The notes: a model not told the origin generated them from the letters alone. A stretch of DNA of 64,000 nucleotides from Clostridiales bacterium Firm_16 (GCA_001604185.1 LVAV01000092.1:59867-123866), one strand, 5' to 3'; shown: positions 56,080 through 64,000, counted from the stretch's first letter. Translations and numbers: made by a program.

Positions 56080-57147
56080 TTACTTGATACCCGAACGGGA
56101 TATGCCTTCCACCAGATACTGTTCTCCGTAAAGGAAGATCAGAAGCGGCGGGATCATGAATATGAACGATGCGGCAAAAGCGACGCCAACGTCGGAAGCG
56201 TTGATCTGGGAGAGGAACACCGACAAGGGGTGTTTGTCTGCATTCTCCAGAAGGATCAACGGCTGCTCGACCATGTTCCAGTAGTCGATGAAAAGCAGGA
56301 TCGCCATTGCGTAGATAGCACTTTTACACATAGGGAGGCAGATCTTCGTGAAGATGTTCCATTCATTGGCACCGTCCAGTTTGGCGGCTTCAATGTAGGA
56401 AGACGGGATCTGTCTCATATACTTACTGAGAAGATAAATACTGAAGGTAGAGAATATACCCGGGAGGATGATGGCCCACCAGGTGTTATAGATACCCAGT
56501 TTATTCGCGATGAGATAGTTCGGGACCAGTGTGACCTGGAAAGGCATCAGCATCAGGATAACGTAGGAGAAGAACAGTACTTCTCTTCTCTTTCTTCTGT
56601 ATCTTGCGAAGCTGTAGGAAGCAAGACATCCGATCATGATCTGGCCGATCACGATTGGTACTACGAGGGCCACGGAGTTCCAGAATTTCAGGAGGTACGT
56701 GGGGCTGAGGAACAGCAATGTCTTGTACTGGCTGAAGGATACCGTATCCGGGATCAGCTTGAGTTTCGGCGTGGAAGAAAGATATACTTTCGTCTCAGCT
56801 GCTGCGGAAGAAAGGCTGTTATACACAGCACTGTAATTGGTCTTGATCTCGTCAGTGGACATGAAGGAATCCAGGATCGTAAGTACGATCGGCATCAGGG
56901 CGAAGATCGCAACCCCGATGGCCAGGATCAGACCCAGCGTGATCCAGATATTGGTAGTCACTTTATGGACCCTGGCACGACGGATCGCATCCTTCTTTCC
57001 TTTCTCGTGAAGCTTCTTCAGTTCTTCTTCGGAAAGGCGGACGATCTTCACTTCTTCCACATCGCGGACGGTGCCGTGATCATGGGACGCCTCCTGGGAT
57101 ACGGTAGGCTGAAGCGGTCGTAATGGAGTGATCTCATTCTTCTTCAT
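56080..57147 (-). CDS. Sugar ABC transporter permease (MalG-like)
   Basis: A 355-residue CUT1 permease. An extended cytoplasmic N-terminus (1-65) precedes six helices, with the EAA loop at SYIEAAKLDGANEWNIFTKICLP near residues 246-268. It carries an inserted external loop after helix 1 (about 95-130). It forms the pore with the next permease. No ATPase gene is adjacent; the MsmK-like ATPase at 27032 could serve it (inference). Confidence 0.88.
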   Translation of the reverse strand: MKKNEITPLRPLQPTVSQEASHDHGTVRDVEEVKIVRLSEEELKKLHEKGKKDAIRRARVHKVTTNIWITLGLILAIGVAIFALMPIVLTILDSFMSTDEIKTNYSAVYNSLSSAAAETKVYLSSTPKLKLIPDTVSFSQYKTLLFLSPTYLLKFWNSVALVVPIVIGQIMIGCLASYSFARYRRKRREVLFFSYVILMLMPFQVTLVPNYLIANKLGIYNTWWAIILPGIFSTFSIYLLSKYMRQIPSSYIEAAKLDGANEWNIFTKICLPMCKSAIYAMAILLFIDYWNMVEQPLILLENADKHPLSVFLSQINASDVGVAFAASFIFMIPPLLIFLYGEQYLVEGISRSGIK

Positions 57148-57151
57148 GTCA

Positions 57152-58075
57152 TCACTCCTCCGTATCTTTTCCCAGACGGTTCTCGGCGATAAAGAGGATA
57201 CCGACGATGATGATCATGGCGATACACATGATGATGGCCGCCGCGGTCAGCTTCGCATTATCCAGATGCGAGAACATGTTGTTCATGAAATTCTGAAGCA
57301 TATACAATTCGTCTACCGGATAGTCACCTGCCAGGAGATAGACTTCACGGAAGATCTTGAAGGAATTGATCAGGGACATGATGCCTACGAAGAAGATCGT
57401 CGGCCACAGGTACGGAAGCTTGATGCTGAAGAACCGGCGGATCGCTCCGGCACCGTCCATCTTGGCAGATTCAAGCTGCTCTGACGGCACCGCCGAGATC
57501 GCGGAGATAAAAAGCACCATATTGTAACCTAAGTTCTTCCACAGGAAAAGGATCAGGATGACCAGGCGGGACCAGGCAGTCTTCATCCAGTCGATCTTAT
57601 CGATCCCGAACCATCCCATGTAGGTATTCATGGCACCGTTATAGCTGAACATGACCTGCCAGATCAGAACGATGGACGCAACCGGTACCATCATCGGATT
57701 GAGCATGATACTTCTGAAAACACTTCTTCCCGGAATCTTGGAACTGAAAAGCAGCGCCAGCAGAAGAGAAAGAAGAACGGCAAGCGGAACTGCAAGTCCT
57801 GAGAAGATCAGGGTGTTCTTCGCTGCCGAGCGGAAAGCCTGGTTGTTCCAGACATTTACGTAATTATCTACGCCGACAAACTGTGTATTGGTTGCACTTC
57901 TCTGGAAAGACTGGACCAGTACGATGAGCATCGGGCCGAAGAAAAATAACAAAACACCGAGCAAGCTCGGAGTTAAGTAGCCTGTGAATATGAACCATTC
58001 GCGGAAACGTTTCTTGCGTTTCCCTCTCAGCCGCCGTATGCGGACTTCATCCGGGTTATATTCATGCGATGCCAT
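57152..58075 (-). CDS. Sugar ABC transporter permease (MalF-like)
   Basis: A 307-residue CUT1 permease with six helices and the EAA loop near residues 200-222 (EQLESAKMDGAGAIRRFFSI). First gene of the operon permease-permease-HlyD-MacB-like. AAGGA lies 10 nt before the ATG, and the upstream 340 bp contain element A and a natB terminator. The matching binding protein is probably the fusion lipoprotein at 60665-63178, whose upstream region carries the second copy of the same element. Confidence 0.88.
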   Translation of the reverse strand: MASHEYNPDEVRIRRLRGKRKKRFREWFIFTGYLTPSLLGVLLFFFGPMLIVLVQSFQRSATNTQFVGVDNYVNVWNNQAFRSAAKNTLIFSGLAVPLAVLLSLLLALLFSSKIPGRSVFRSIMLNPMMVPVASIVLIWQVMFSYNGAMNTYMGWFGIDKIDWMKTAWSRLVILILFLWKNLGYNMVLFISAISAVPSEQLESAKMDGAGAIRRFFSIKLPYLWPTIFFVGIMSLINSFKIFREVYLLAGDYPVDELYMLQNFMNNMFSHLDNAKLTAAAIIMCIAMIIIVGILFIAENRLGKDTEE

Positions 58076-58132
58076 TCATTCAGTTCCTTTATAAGAAAAT
58101 AGAATCAAAAATATTCTATCATATATTCGTAA

Positions 58133-58147
58133 GATTGGATTCTCCAA
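58133..58147 (-). promoter_or_regulatory. Short palindrome and possible promoter before the MalF-like permease
   Basis: ATTGGA-GAA-TCCAAT (minus strand) is a perfect 15-nt inverted repeat. It overlaps TTGGAG, which with an 18-nt spacer and TATGAT could be a promoter internal to the leader. It could equally be a small hairpin of the RNA. Confidence 0.35.
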
Positions 58148-58150
58148 TGT

Positions 58151-58340
58151 GAGGAGGGGTTGGGAGCGAGGGGGGTGGACCTCGCTCCCAGGGTATGAAA
58201 GTAAATAGAAGATAGTAAAAGTTCTCTTTCTATTATCGAAGGGAAGATGGGTTTGGAGGATGCCTTCCCTTTCGACATTTTCATTTTCACATTTGGGAAT
58301 GACTTTCTAGTGACCTGAAAGTGACAGTTTAGTCACTTTC
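58151..58340. ncRNA. Structured RNA element, copy A
   Basis: 190 nt sharing two conserved blocks with copy B at 63421: a 24-nt identical string (58194-58217) and a block of 27 nt with about 23 identities (58298-58327). Between and around them lie stems at the same places but with different sequence: 58161-58190 (11 bp), 58218-58229 (AAAG/CTTT) and 58236-58275 (11 bp plus a bulge). The outer 58317-58340 can form GAAAGTGAC/GTCACTTTC. Stem conservation without sequence conservation points to an RNA. On the minus strand it is a leader of the permease gene, ending 75 nt before its ATG; strand is not proven. Confidence 0.7.
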
Positions 58341-58343
58341 GGC

Positions 58344-58363
58344 AAAAGGCGCGTTACCGCGCC
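58344..58363 (-). terminator. Hairpin with short T-run just upstream of element A
   Basis: On the minus strand GGCGCG-GTAA-CGCGCC followed by TTTTG. Either a second terminator for natB or part of the boundary of element A. Confidence 0.4.
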
Positions 58364-58420
58364 CGCCCCGCTCCGGCCCGTCTGTACCATCGCACGCCTG
58401 CGCCGCCGCAGCAAAAGCGC

Positions 58421-58451
58421 AAAAATGAAGCGGCTCCGAAGAACCGCTTCA
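58421..58451 (-). terminator. Terminator of the natAB operon
   Basis: The stem TGAAGCGG/CCGCTTCA (58426-58451) is followed on the minus strand by TTTTT, 36 bp after the natB-like stop. Confidence 0.85.
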
Positions 58452-58486
58452 AGACATTCATATGTAAGTTCTTTTCACGTCGTATC

Positions 58487-59629
58487 TTAATCGTTGACGA
58501 TCTTCTCGTTATTGAAAAGACGGCTGACGATAAACAGACACAGTGCACCGAATACGATGTTGATCACGCAGGTCGAAGCCATCTCCGCGAAAGTGAAATC
58601 CTTCAGAAGGATCATCTTGGTCACGTAGGTTGCATTCCACATCGGGATCAGGCAGTTTGTGAATCCGATCTTGGCGATCAGGCTGTCGAAAGACGAGTTG
58701 GATGTCAGGAAGGATCCGATGAAGAGGACCATAATCGGAATGACAGTCAATGTCTGTGCAGAACGTGCGGTCTTTGCAAGAGTGGAGATGATCAGGATCA
58801 ATCCTACCATTGCAAATGTGACGCTGATGATGCAGATGAATACGTAAACGTAGTCGATGATGCTGTAGTTGATGACGTCGGTACCAACGAGATTCGCGAA
58901 ACTCTTCATCAAGGCAGACAGACCTGCAAAAGCGGAGATAGAACTGATACCTGCAGCAGTCAGGACTGCGAGGGCTTTACCGATGGCAATACTGCTGCGG
59001 CTGACCGGTGTGATCAGGACCGTGTTCAGGAAGTTGCTCTCCTTATCACCTGCGATGATGTTGGATGCCAGTGTCATGATACCGTACACGATGACCATGA
59101 TCAGTAATCCCGGAACCATACTGGCCAGAGCATTTCTCTGCTGGTAGGTCGAATCACCCAGGTCATACTTGGTGTTGGTATCTGCGTTGACGGTGAAAAC
59201 TACCGGACGGAGAGAATCCAGATAATAGGACAGGCTCTCCTTCACCTGAAGAGATTCCATGTCGGAAGAATTGTACCAGACTTCGATATCGGAGACGGTC
59301 TCGCCTTCCTTCGGTTCTGTGGTGAAATCCTTCGGGAAAACCACCAGCATTACGGCGTCTTTATTCTTGATCTCTTCGAGGCACTTCTCCTTGCTCTCCG
59401 GCTCACCCTTGAAGCCCAGTTCTTTGAGCGCCGGAACAGCGTACTCCGGTGCGTTCATGTAATATGCGTTATGTTCTTCGTCCTGCACTCTGTTATCCAT
59501 GGCGGCCATCAGCTGACCTTCACCGAAAAGCATCAGGAACGGCATAAGGATACATAACAGAAGTACTGTTTTGTCCTTGAGGATGGACTTGACTTCTTTC
59601 TTATAAACGGTTGCTATATCTCTAAACAT
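58487..59629 (-). CDS. ABC-2 transporter permease (NatB-like)
   Basis: A 380-residue permease. One helix near residue 20-45 is followed by an external domain of about 120 residues and five to six helices in the C-terminal half (about 170-375), the ABC2_membrane_3 layout of NatB. With the ATPase upstream it probably extrudes Na+ or a cell-active compound. GNIIAGDKESNFLNTVLITPVSRS-like segments near residue 200 match the family's cytoplasmic loop. The ribosome binding site AAAGGA is rather distant (about 13 nt). Confidence 0.82.
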   Translation of the reverse strand: MFRDIATVYKKEVKSILKDKTVLLLCILMPFLMLFGEGQLMAAMDNRVQDEEHNAYYMNAPEYAVPALKELGFKGEPESKEKCLEEIKNKDAVMLVVFPKDFTTEPKEGETVSDIEVWYNSSDMESLQVKESLSYYLDSLRPVVFTVNADTNTKYDLGDSTYQQRNALASMVPGLLIMVIVYGIMTLASNIIAGDKESNFLNTVLITPVSRSSIAIGKALAVLTAAGISSISAFAGLSALMKSFANLVGTDVINYSIIDYVYVFICIISVTFAMVGLILIISTLAKTARSAQTLTVIPIMVLFIGSFLTSNSSFDSLIAKIGFTNCLIPMWNATYVTKMILLKDFTFAEMASTCVINIVFGALCLFIVSRLFNNEKIVND

Positions 59630-59656
59630 GATATGATTTCATCCTTTCTGATCGGC

Positions 59657-60424
59657 TCATTTCTTCGAATACTCTGTGTAGATATCGTAGAAGGAATCTT
59701 CCAGAGAACGGCCATTTGTGAGGTTCTGCAGTGTGTCGTTCACGACGATCTTGCCGTTTACGATCATGGCTGCACGGTCACAGATCTTCTCTACCAGATC
59801 GAAAAGATGTGTGGAAAGAATGATGCACTTTCCTTCCTGCTTCATCTTCAGGATAAAATCACGGACATCTCTGGATGCGATGATGTCCAGTCCGTTGGTG
59901 GGCTCGTCGAAGATCAGGAAATCCGGATCATGGATGACGGAGATCGCGATGGATACCTTCTGGCGCATGCCCTGGGATAACTTGGAGATCTTGGTATCGG
60001 CGAAACTTTCGATACCGAATGTCTCGAACAGTTCTTTCTTTCTCTGCTCGGCCTTGTCCTTCGGAACATGGTAGAGTCCGGCGAAATAATCGAACATGTC
60101 GTTGGCGTTGGATTTCTTATCCAGCTGCAGATCCGTTGTCAGAAATGCAAAGGAAGCCTTCGCCTTCAACGGATTTTCCTTGATGTTGACCCCGTCATAG
60201 AATACTTCACCGGAATCCGGACGGATCAAAGTCGCCAGCATTCTCATGGTGGTGGTCTTACCTGCACCGTTCGGTCCCAAAAGACCGAACACCTCTCCGG
60301 AATGCGCAGTAAAACTGATGTCATTCACCGCGATCTTTTTTCTTTCGGACAGGTCTTGTGCTCTTCTCTGTCTTTCACTGATCGTGAAAGTCTTCACTAA
60401 ATTTCTAGCCTCTAGCGTATGCAT
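59657..60424 (-). CDS. ABC transporter ATPase (NatA-like)
   Basis: A 255-residue ATPase. Walker A is GPNGAGKTTT near residue 50, the signature LSQGMRQKVSIA, Walker B FDEPTNGLD, and the switch His is in LSTHLFD. The insertion ISERQRRAQDLSERKK near residue 15-30 is typical of NatA-type proteins. Co-transcribed with the permease 27 bp downstream. AGGAGG lies 5 nt before the ATG. Confidence 0.88.
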   Translation of the reverse strand: MHTLEARNLVKTFTISERQRRAQDLSERKKIAVNDISFTAHSGEVFGLLGPNGAGKTTTMRMLATLIRPDSGEVFYDGVNIKENPLKAKASFAFLTTDLQLDKKSNANDMFDYFAGLYHVPKDKAEQRKKELFETFGIESFADTKISKLSQGMRQKVSIAISVIHDPDFLIFDEPTNGLDIIASRDVRDFILKMKQEGKCIILSTHLFDLVEKICDRAAMIVNGKIVVNDTLQNLTNGRSLEDSFYDIYTEYSKK

Positions 60425-60532
60425 GTCTTCCTCCTAAGATGTTTCATTATGTCCAAGTATAGAAGCATATACGAAAGTAAACGCTAAGTAAAGTTTAAGA
60501 TTTGTTTAATCCGAAGATTCGTGATAATGCAT

Positions 60533-60573
60533 GAGAAAGGACCGCCCCGCATGCCGGAAGACGATCCTTTCTC
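60533..60573 (-). terminator. Hairpin downstream of the fusion lipoprotein gene
   Basis: A 9-bp stem GAGAAAGGA/TCCTTTCTC enclosing a 23-nt GC-rich loop, with no strong T-run on the minus strand. Probably a weak terminator or RNA 3'-end stabiliser in the 240-bp gap. Confidence 0.4.
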
Positions 60574-60664
60574 TGACAGTTGGACTTCATTCTCACTGTC
60601 ACTTCTTCAGTTTCTTTTTCTCAATTCCTTTTCCCATGTTGTGTTTCTCCTTTTTCGTTTCGGA

Positions 60665-63178
60665 TCATCTCTCCTGGACGATCTTCGATGCACGGTTCTG
60701 GATGTTTTTGCAAACATCCTCTACACTTCTGGAACCTGCAAAGAATCCCGCCGATTCTTCTGCAACAATGGCCCATACATCCGTGTCGAAACCAGAACCC
60801 TGTGTGATTTTCTCTACCGCTGCGGTGAGCATATCCAGCTGCTCCGAAGTCATCTTCATATATTCAGAAGGATCTCCCTTGGCCAGACCGTTCTTAAATT
60901 CCTGTGCAATCGTATCCAGCATTTCCTTGTTTACATCGAGTTCTGTCTGACAGTTCGTCTTGAAAGCATTACGGTTGACCGGAAATGCATTGGTGTTGAA
61001 GCTGATCGTCTTCTGTGTTTCTTCCTGCATGAAGTTCTTGATGAAATTCCAGGCCAGTTCCAGATCTGCTGCCGAAGAGCTGATCCCCATCGTGATCATT
61101 CCTTTGGCGCTGGCTCCGATACCCTGTGCAGAAGGTACACCTGTAAAGATGACCTTGTCATTACCAACCTGATTAAGAATGATCGACAGATCTTCCAGAC
61201 TTCTCAAAGAAGCGATGTGGGTAGCGATCATACCATTACTGAATGTATTAGACGCAATACCGTCACCCGCAGCTTCCATCCATATCGCGGGGCCACCGTA
61301 TTTCTGATCCTTTTCTTTCTGAGCCGCTGCATCTGCCGAAAGACCGTATTTCTTAACTGTCTCCAGAAGATCCTTGAATTCCTGGGAATCAAAGCTGACC
61401 GTCTTATTCTGGTTATCGACGAAGTGACCGGAAAGATGTTCCATCCATGTCTGCAGCAGTTGTTCATAACTCAGGTCATTGCACATCTGGACCGAGTTCG
61501 AAAGCGATGCGCCCATCTGGTTAAACTCTGCAAATGTCATGCTCTCCTTCGCACCGTTGAAAGACTTGTTGACCATCATTCCGGAAAGTTCGAAAGTAAT
61601 CGGCATCTGATACAGCTTGCCGTCTGTTTCGAAGGCACGGATCACATTGTCGAAGTAGTTCTCCCGCTTCACTTCCTGGTCCGAATCCAGAAGAGAATTC
61701 AAGTCGATCAGTGTATTCTCATTATTGAATTTGGTTACTCCGGAAAAGCCCACCAGAATATCCGGTCCCTCGCCGCTTAACATCTCCAGCGTCAGTTTAT
61801 CGGTACCGCTTCCTCCGGTAAGACTTGTCTGAGAAAAGTCTGCATAATATCCGACTGAGGTTGCCGACGGATTATAGTCATACAACTCTACTCTGGCCGG
61901 GTTATCTTTATTGGTGTTGTATGCAATGACTTCTTCGATAAATGATGCATCCGAGATATTGTTCGTACCTACTTTCAAGACGGTTTTTCCTGCGTGAGGA
62001 TTCTTATCTGCTTTCGTGAGTTTCACAACAAAAAGCTTGGTCGTACTTCCGGCTTTCTTATCCATATTGGTACGCATCTCCGTCGCTTCGACCGCGTTCT
62101 GGAAAAGGATCATCTCGTCTGCAGAACCGATACGTCCGTCGCCTAATCTCAGGCGGGAGAAGTTAACATCTGTATCTTTCCAGGCCAGGATCTGTTCTTG
62201 CTCTCCGGTAAGGAGATCATAGGAAGAAATTCCGTTGGTATCTGTAATGAAGCAATCCTTGTCACCCTGTCTGAGACTGTATACTCGATCATCTGCTAAC
62301 TTGATCGGCTGACCGACCAGTTTACCTGCATCGACATCGACTTCCTGAACATTCAGGATATCTTCGTCTCCCGTGAACTTCGGCATAAAGGCATACCACT
62401 TTCCGTTGGAGCAGTACATTCTGCCGCCTAAGTTCGCATTCGTCTCTTCGTGGATCTTTTTCCCTTCTGCATTGTAAATATAGAATTTGCCGGTACAAGC
62501 CAGAAGGAAATTTCCGTTCTCCAGGTGATAGATCTGCGTATCCTGCAAACCTTCACTCGACTCCAGCGGGATCTCGCGGAGTTTCTCGCCTGATTCACTG
62601 ACTACGAGGATCTTCGGAATGGAACTGCAGTCACTTGATCTGAAAGTATTGACGACCACCAGCATCTCTCCGTTCTGTCCCGGGAAGGCTGTCCTAAATT
62701 CGGTGAAGTCTCCCAGCTGGAAACTGCCGAGAGCATTTCCATCCATATCGAAGACGAATAATCCGGTTTTGAAATACTCGTTTGAGATCCTGTCGTACTC
62801 ATCCCGGCCGGCGTCTGTGTCCAGATCCAGTTTATTCAGTTTGTCCGCTAAGTCCTGCGGCATTTCATACTGTACATTTACATTGGCCAGGATGCGGTTT
62901 CCGACCACAGCCGGTGTACTTACTTCGCTGTATACGACCTTCTTGCCTGCGGAATCGGTCGTGACTTTCAATTCTGCAGATGCTACGTTGTAATATGTAT
63001 CGCTCTCCTGGATCACACGGGCCTTACCCTTGCTTTTCGATCCGACCGTTGCTCCGGCGACACTTCCACTTCCGCCCTTACCGTTTCCATCTTTGTTATT
63101 ACTTGAGCATGCTGCCATCGGGAATACTATGGCCGAAGAAAGAAGCAGTGCAATCGTACTTCGTAAAACCTTTTTCAT
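60665..63178 (-). CDS. Lipoprotein: propeller-like domain fused to a family 1 solute-binding domain
   Basis: An 837-residue lipoprotein (lipobox MAAC, Cys at about residue 24) followed by a Gly/Ser/Lys linker. Residues 55-390 have repeated strand patterns (LFVFDMDGNALGSFQLG, YHLENGNFLLACTGKFYIYN, SNGKWYAFMPKF) like a beta-propeller. Residues 400-837 are a family 1 binding protein (start TVLKVGTNNI, then MLSGEGPDILV and GIGASAKGMITMGISS). Ordinary family members are about 420-550 residues, so the N-terminal half is an addition. ATG 63178 has GGAGG 6 nt upstream. It likely serves the permeases at 56080-58075. Confidence 0.8.
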   Translation of the reverse strand: MKKVLRSTIALLLSSAIVFPMAACSSNNKDGNGKGGSGSVAGATVGSKSKGKARVIQESDTYYNVASAELKVTTDSAGKKVVYSEVSTPAVVGNRILANVNVQYEMPQDLADKLNKLDLDTDAGRDEYDRISNEYFKTGLFVFDMDGNALGSFQLGDFTEFRTAFPGQNGEMLVVVNTFRSSDCSSIPKILVVSESGEKLREIPLESSEGLQDTQIYHLENGNFLLACTGKFYIYNAEGKKIHEETNANLGGRMYCSNGKWYAFMPKFTGDEDILNVQEVDVDAGKLVGQPIKLADDRVYSLRQGDKDCFITDTNGISSYDLLTGEQEQILAWKDTDVNFSRLRLGDGRIGSADEMILFQNAVEATEMRTNMDKKAGSTTKLFVVKLTKADKNPHAGKTVLKVGTNNISDASFIEEVIAYNTNKDNPARVELYDYNPSATSVGYYADFSQTSLTGGSGTDKLTLEMLSGEGPDILVGFSGVTKFNNENTLIDLNSLLDSDQEVKRENYFDNVIRAFETDGKLYQMPITFELSGMMVNKSFNGAKESMTFAEFNQMGASLSNSVQMCNDLSYEQLLQTWMEHLSGHFVDNQNKTVSFDSQEFKDLLETVKKYGLSADAAAQKEKDQKYGGPAIWMEAAGDGIASNTFSNGMIATHIASLRSLEDLSIILNQVGNDKVIFTGVPSAQGIGASAKGMITMGISSSAADLELAWNFIKNFMQEETQKTISFNTNAFPVNRNAFKTNCQTELDVNKEMLDTIAQEFKNGLAKGDPSEYMKMTSEQLDMLTAAVEKITQGSGFDTDVWAIVAEESAGFFAGSRSVEDVCKNIQNRASKIVQER

Positions 63179-63420
63179 TGTCAACCTCCAGATATGTCGT
63201 GTTTCAAGATTTCGTTGCGAGTCTCATTCTAGCGGAAGGGGGAAAATTCTGAGTGAAAGATGCGTCACTTAGGTTTTCCTGCGGGCGCGATAAATTTCTT
63301 CGTCGCTAGTGCTCGGGCTTCGCCCTGCGGGAAATACCAAGGGTGCGCATCTCGGGGGTTTTCGCGCGTTGCGGGAAAGCCGTGGAGTGTTCGGGATTCG
63401 GGGTTTTGGGTGTGTTTTTT
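63179..63420 (-). other. Long leader between element B and the fusion lipoprotein gene
   Basis: 242 bp without a credible gene. On the minus strand it is rich in C and runs of CCC, with a short GGGC/GCCC hairpin near 63315-63327. I see no -35/-10 pair here, so the lipoprotein mRNA may start upstream and include element B. Confidence 0.4.
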
Positions 63421-63625
63421 GAGGAGGAGGGGTGGAAGCGGATCTTTGTGGATCCGCTTCCACAAATATGAAAGTAAATAGAAGATAGTATGGGGATATT
63501 CCCCTTCAGAAAGCAATGCTGGTTGGTTATTTGGTTTGAGGCTGTTGCTATTGCCTTCTGACAAGTTTATTCTCTCATCCGAAAATGACTTTCCCATGAC
63601 GTGAAAGTGAGAAAACTGTCATCTC
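63421..63625. ncRNA. Structured RNA element, copy B
   Basis: 205 nt equivalent to copy A. The identical 24-nt string is at 63467-63490 and the second conserved block at 63584-63613. Stems at the same places have unrelated sequence: 63432-63463 (perfect 13 bp, GTGGAAGCGGATC with its complement), 63492-63504 (GGGG/CCCC) and 63506-63561 (12 bp with one G-T pair). On the minus strand it lies in the leader of the fusion lipoprotein gene. On the plus strand it would be followed by a T7 run at 63636. Strand unresolved; minus is favoured by context, plus by the purine-rich conserved string. Confidence 0.7.
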
Positions 63626-63664
63626 GTGGGGCAAGTTTTTTTCAAAAACAGGAATGGATAACAC

Positions 63665-63687
63665 GATATCGATTCGTTGTCGATATC
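63665..63687 (-). terminator. Hairpin at the end of the rightmost membrane protein gene
   Basis: A perfect 8-bp stem GATATCGA/TCGATATC that overlaps the stop codon. The T-rich stretch on the minus strand is about 20 nt further on, so termination may be inefficient. Confidence 0.4.
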
Positions 63688-64000
63688 AATCGCGGCACTC
63701 GACGACACCCTTGGCGCAGTTGAAGAAAATCAGGGATGCGATGAGGTTGATCACGGACAGGCACAGGGATGTCAGCGGGAAATACTTGGTGTGTACGATG
63801 CCGAAGCCGTCGGCGATATTGACGCCGTAGGATAATTCGAAGATGAAGACCGCGGTGACGATCACCAGTGCAAGGCCCATCTTGAGGCTCTTGGAGGTCT
63901 GAAGTCCGAAGGCGCGGACGGCCGTCAGGTACGCCGAGGAGAAGAACAGCGACGCGCTGGTGTAGAACGCCGTGGCGCAGGCAACATAGATCCAGTCTGC
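63686..64000 (-). CDS. Membrane protein, C-terminal part
   Basis: The frame is open at the right edge; 104 residues are seen. Three hydrophobic segments are visible (about residues 3-25, 41-58 and 72-95). The last loop carries GIVHTKYFPL and the protein ends CAKGVVECRD. I do not recognise the family. It is the gene directly upstream of element B on the same strand. Confidence 0.65.
   Translation of the reverse strand, partial: ADWIYVACATAFYTSASLFFSSAYLTAVRAFGLQTSKSLKMGLALVIVTAVFIFELSYGVNIADGFGIVHTKYFPLTSLCLSVINLIASLIFFNCAKGVVECRD

Noticed and set aside
58151..63625. Elements A and B as a mobile or MITE-type repeat
   Set aside because: No flanking target duplication or terminal inverted repeats, and the stems differ in sequence while staying paired, which fits an RNA and not a copied DNA element.
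1..64000. CRISPR arrays, rRNA genes, insertion sequences and prophage genes
   Set aside because: I looked for regular direct repeats, rRNA-like sequence, transposases and phage structural genes and saw none.

Overview
This window looks like the chromosome of an anaerobic, fermentative, low-to-mid GC member of the Clostridia. The evidence is strong AGGAGG-type ribosome binding sites, a complete V-type ATPase operon, the [FeFe]-hydrogenase maturase HydF, a short SufBC pair, and cellobiose and cellodextrin phosphorylases very like those of cellulolytic clostridia. Several lipoproteins carry Thr/Pro/Asp-rich linkers. A plant-fibre or rumen-type cellodextrin utiliser (Oscillospiraceae/Saccharofermentans-like) is my guess; the genus cannot be fixed from this sequence.

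Layout. 1-1456: end of an ABC exporter. 1476-7663 (minus): a Bce-type peptide-sensing module (bceA, bceB, response regulator, histidine kinase) running directly into sufC-sufB, with a BceR-like operator in front of bceA. 7756-10000 (minus): isochorismatase-like hydrolase, CAT-like protein and mnmA. 10202-14559 (minus): an NAD-dependent epimerase, an unknown gene and an ABC-2 exporter. 14875-23577 (plus): nine-gene V-ATPase operon whose c-subunit carries the Na+-site residues. 23672-25049: AT-rich HTH/nucleotidyltransferase toxin-antitoxin-like pair under a palindromic promoter. 25053-26910 (minus): a lipoprotein and hydF. 27032-31545 (plus): complete sugar ABC transporter. 31637-36799: two lipoproteins and a class A PBP. 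36928-39995 (plus): 23S rRNA methyltransferase, then an AT-rich TIR-acetyltransferase fusion plus a GNAT. 40088-48203 (minus): cellodextrin phosphorylase, a gene-free but hairpin-dense kilobase, cellobiose phosphorylase and a solute-binding lipoprotein. 48349: tRNA-Ala(GGC). 48504-52800 (minus): lipoprotein, nnrE, and an ApbE/NusG_II/Gx-transporter operon. 53066-58075 (minus): two sugar permeases with an HlyD-like adaptor and a large-ectodomain membrane protein. 58487-60424: NatAB-like exporter. 60665-63178: a propeller/solute-binding fusion lipoprotein. 63686-64000: end of a membrane protein.

How it fits together: cello-oligosaccharides are probably imported by the ABC systems and split by phosphorolysis (CdpA, CbpA), which saves ATP. 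H2 is released by an [FeFe]-hydrogenase matured by HydF, and ion gradients are handled by the V-ATPase.

Most notable: (1) a roughly 200-nt element present twice (58151-58340 and 63421-63625), in front of the two parts of one sugar transporter, with identical conserved strings and stems of different sequence at matching positions, the signature of an uncharacterised structured RNA; (2) an approximately 0.8-kb hairpin-rich non-coding region between cbpA and cdpA; (3) the TIR-GNAT/GNAT pair; (4) the HTH/nucleotidyltransferase pair with its operator built into the promoter.
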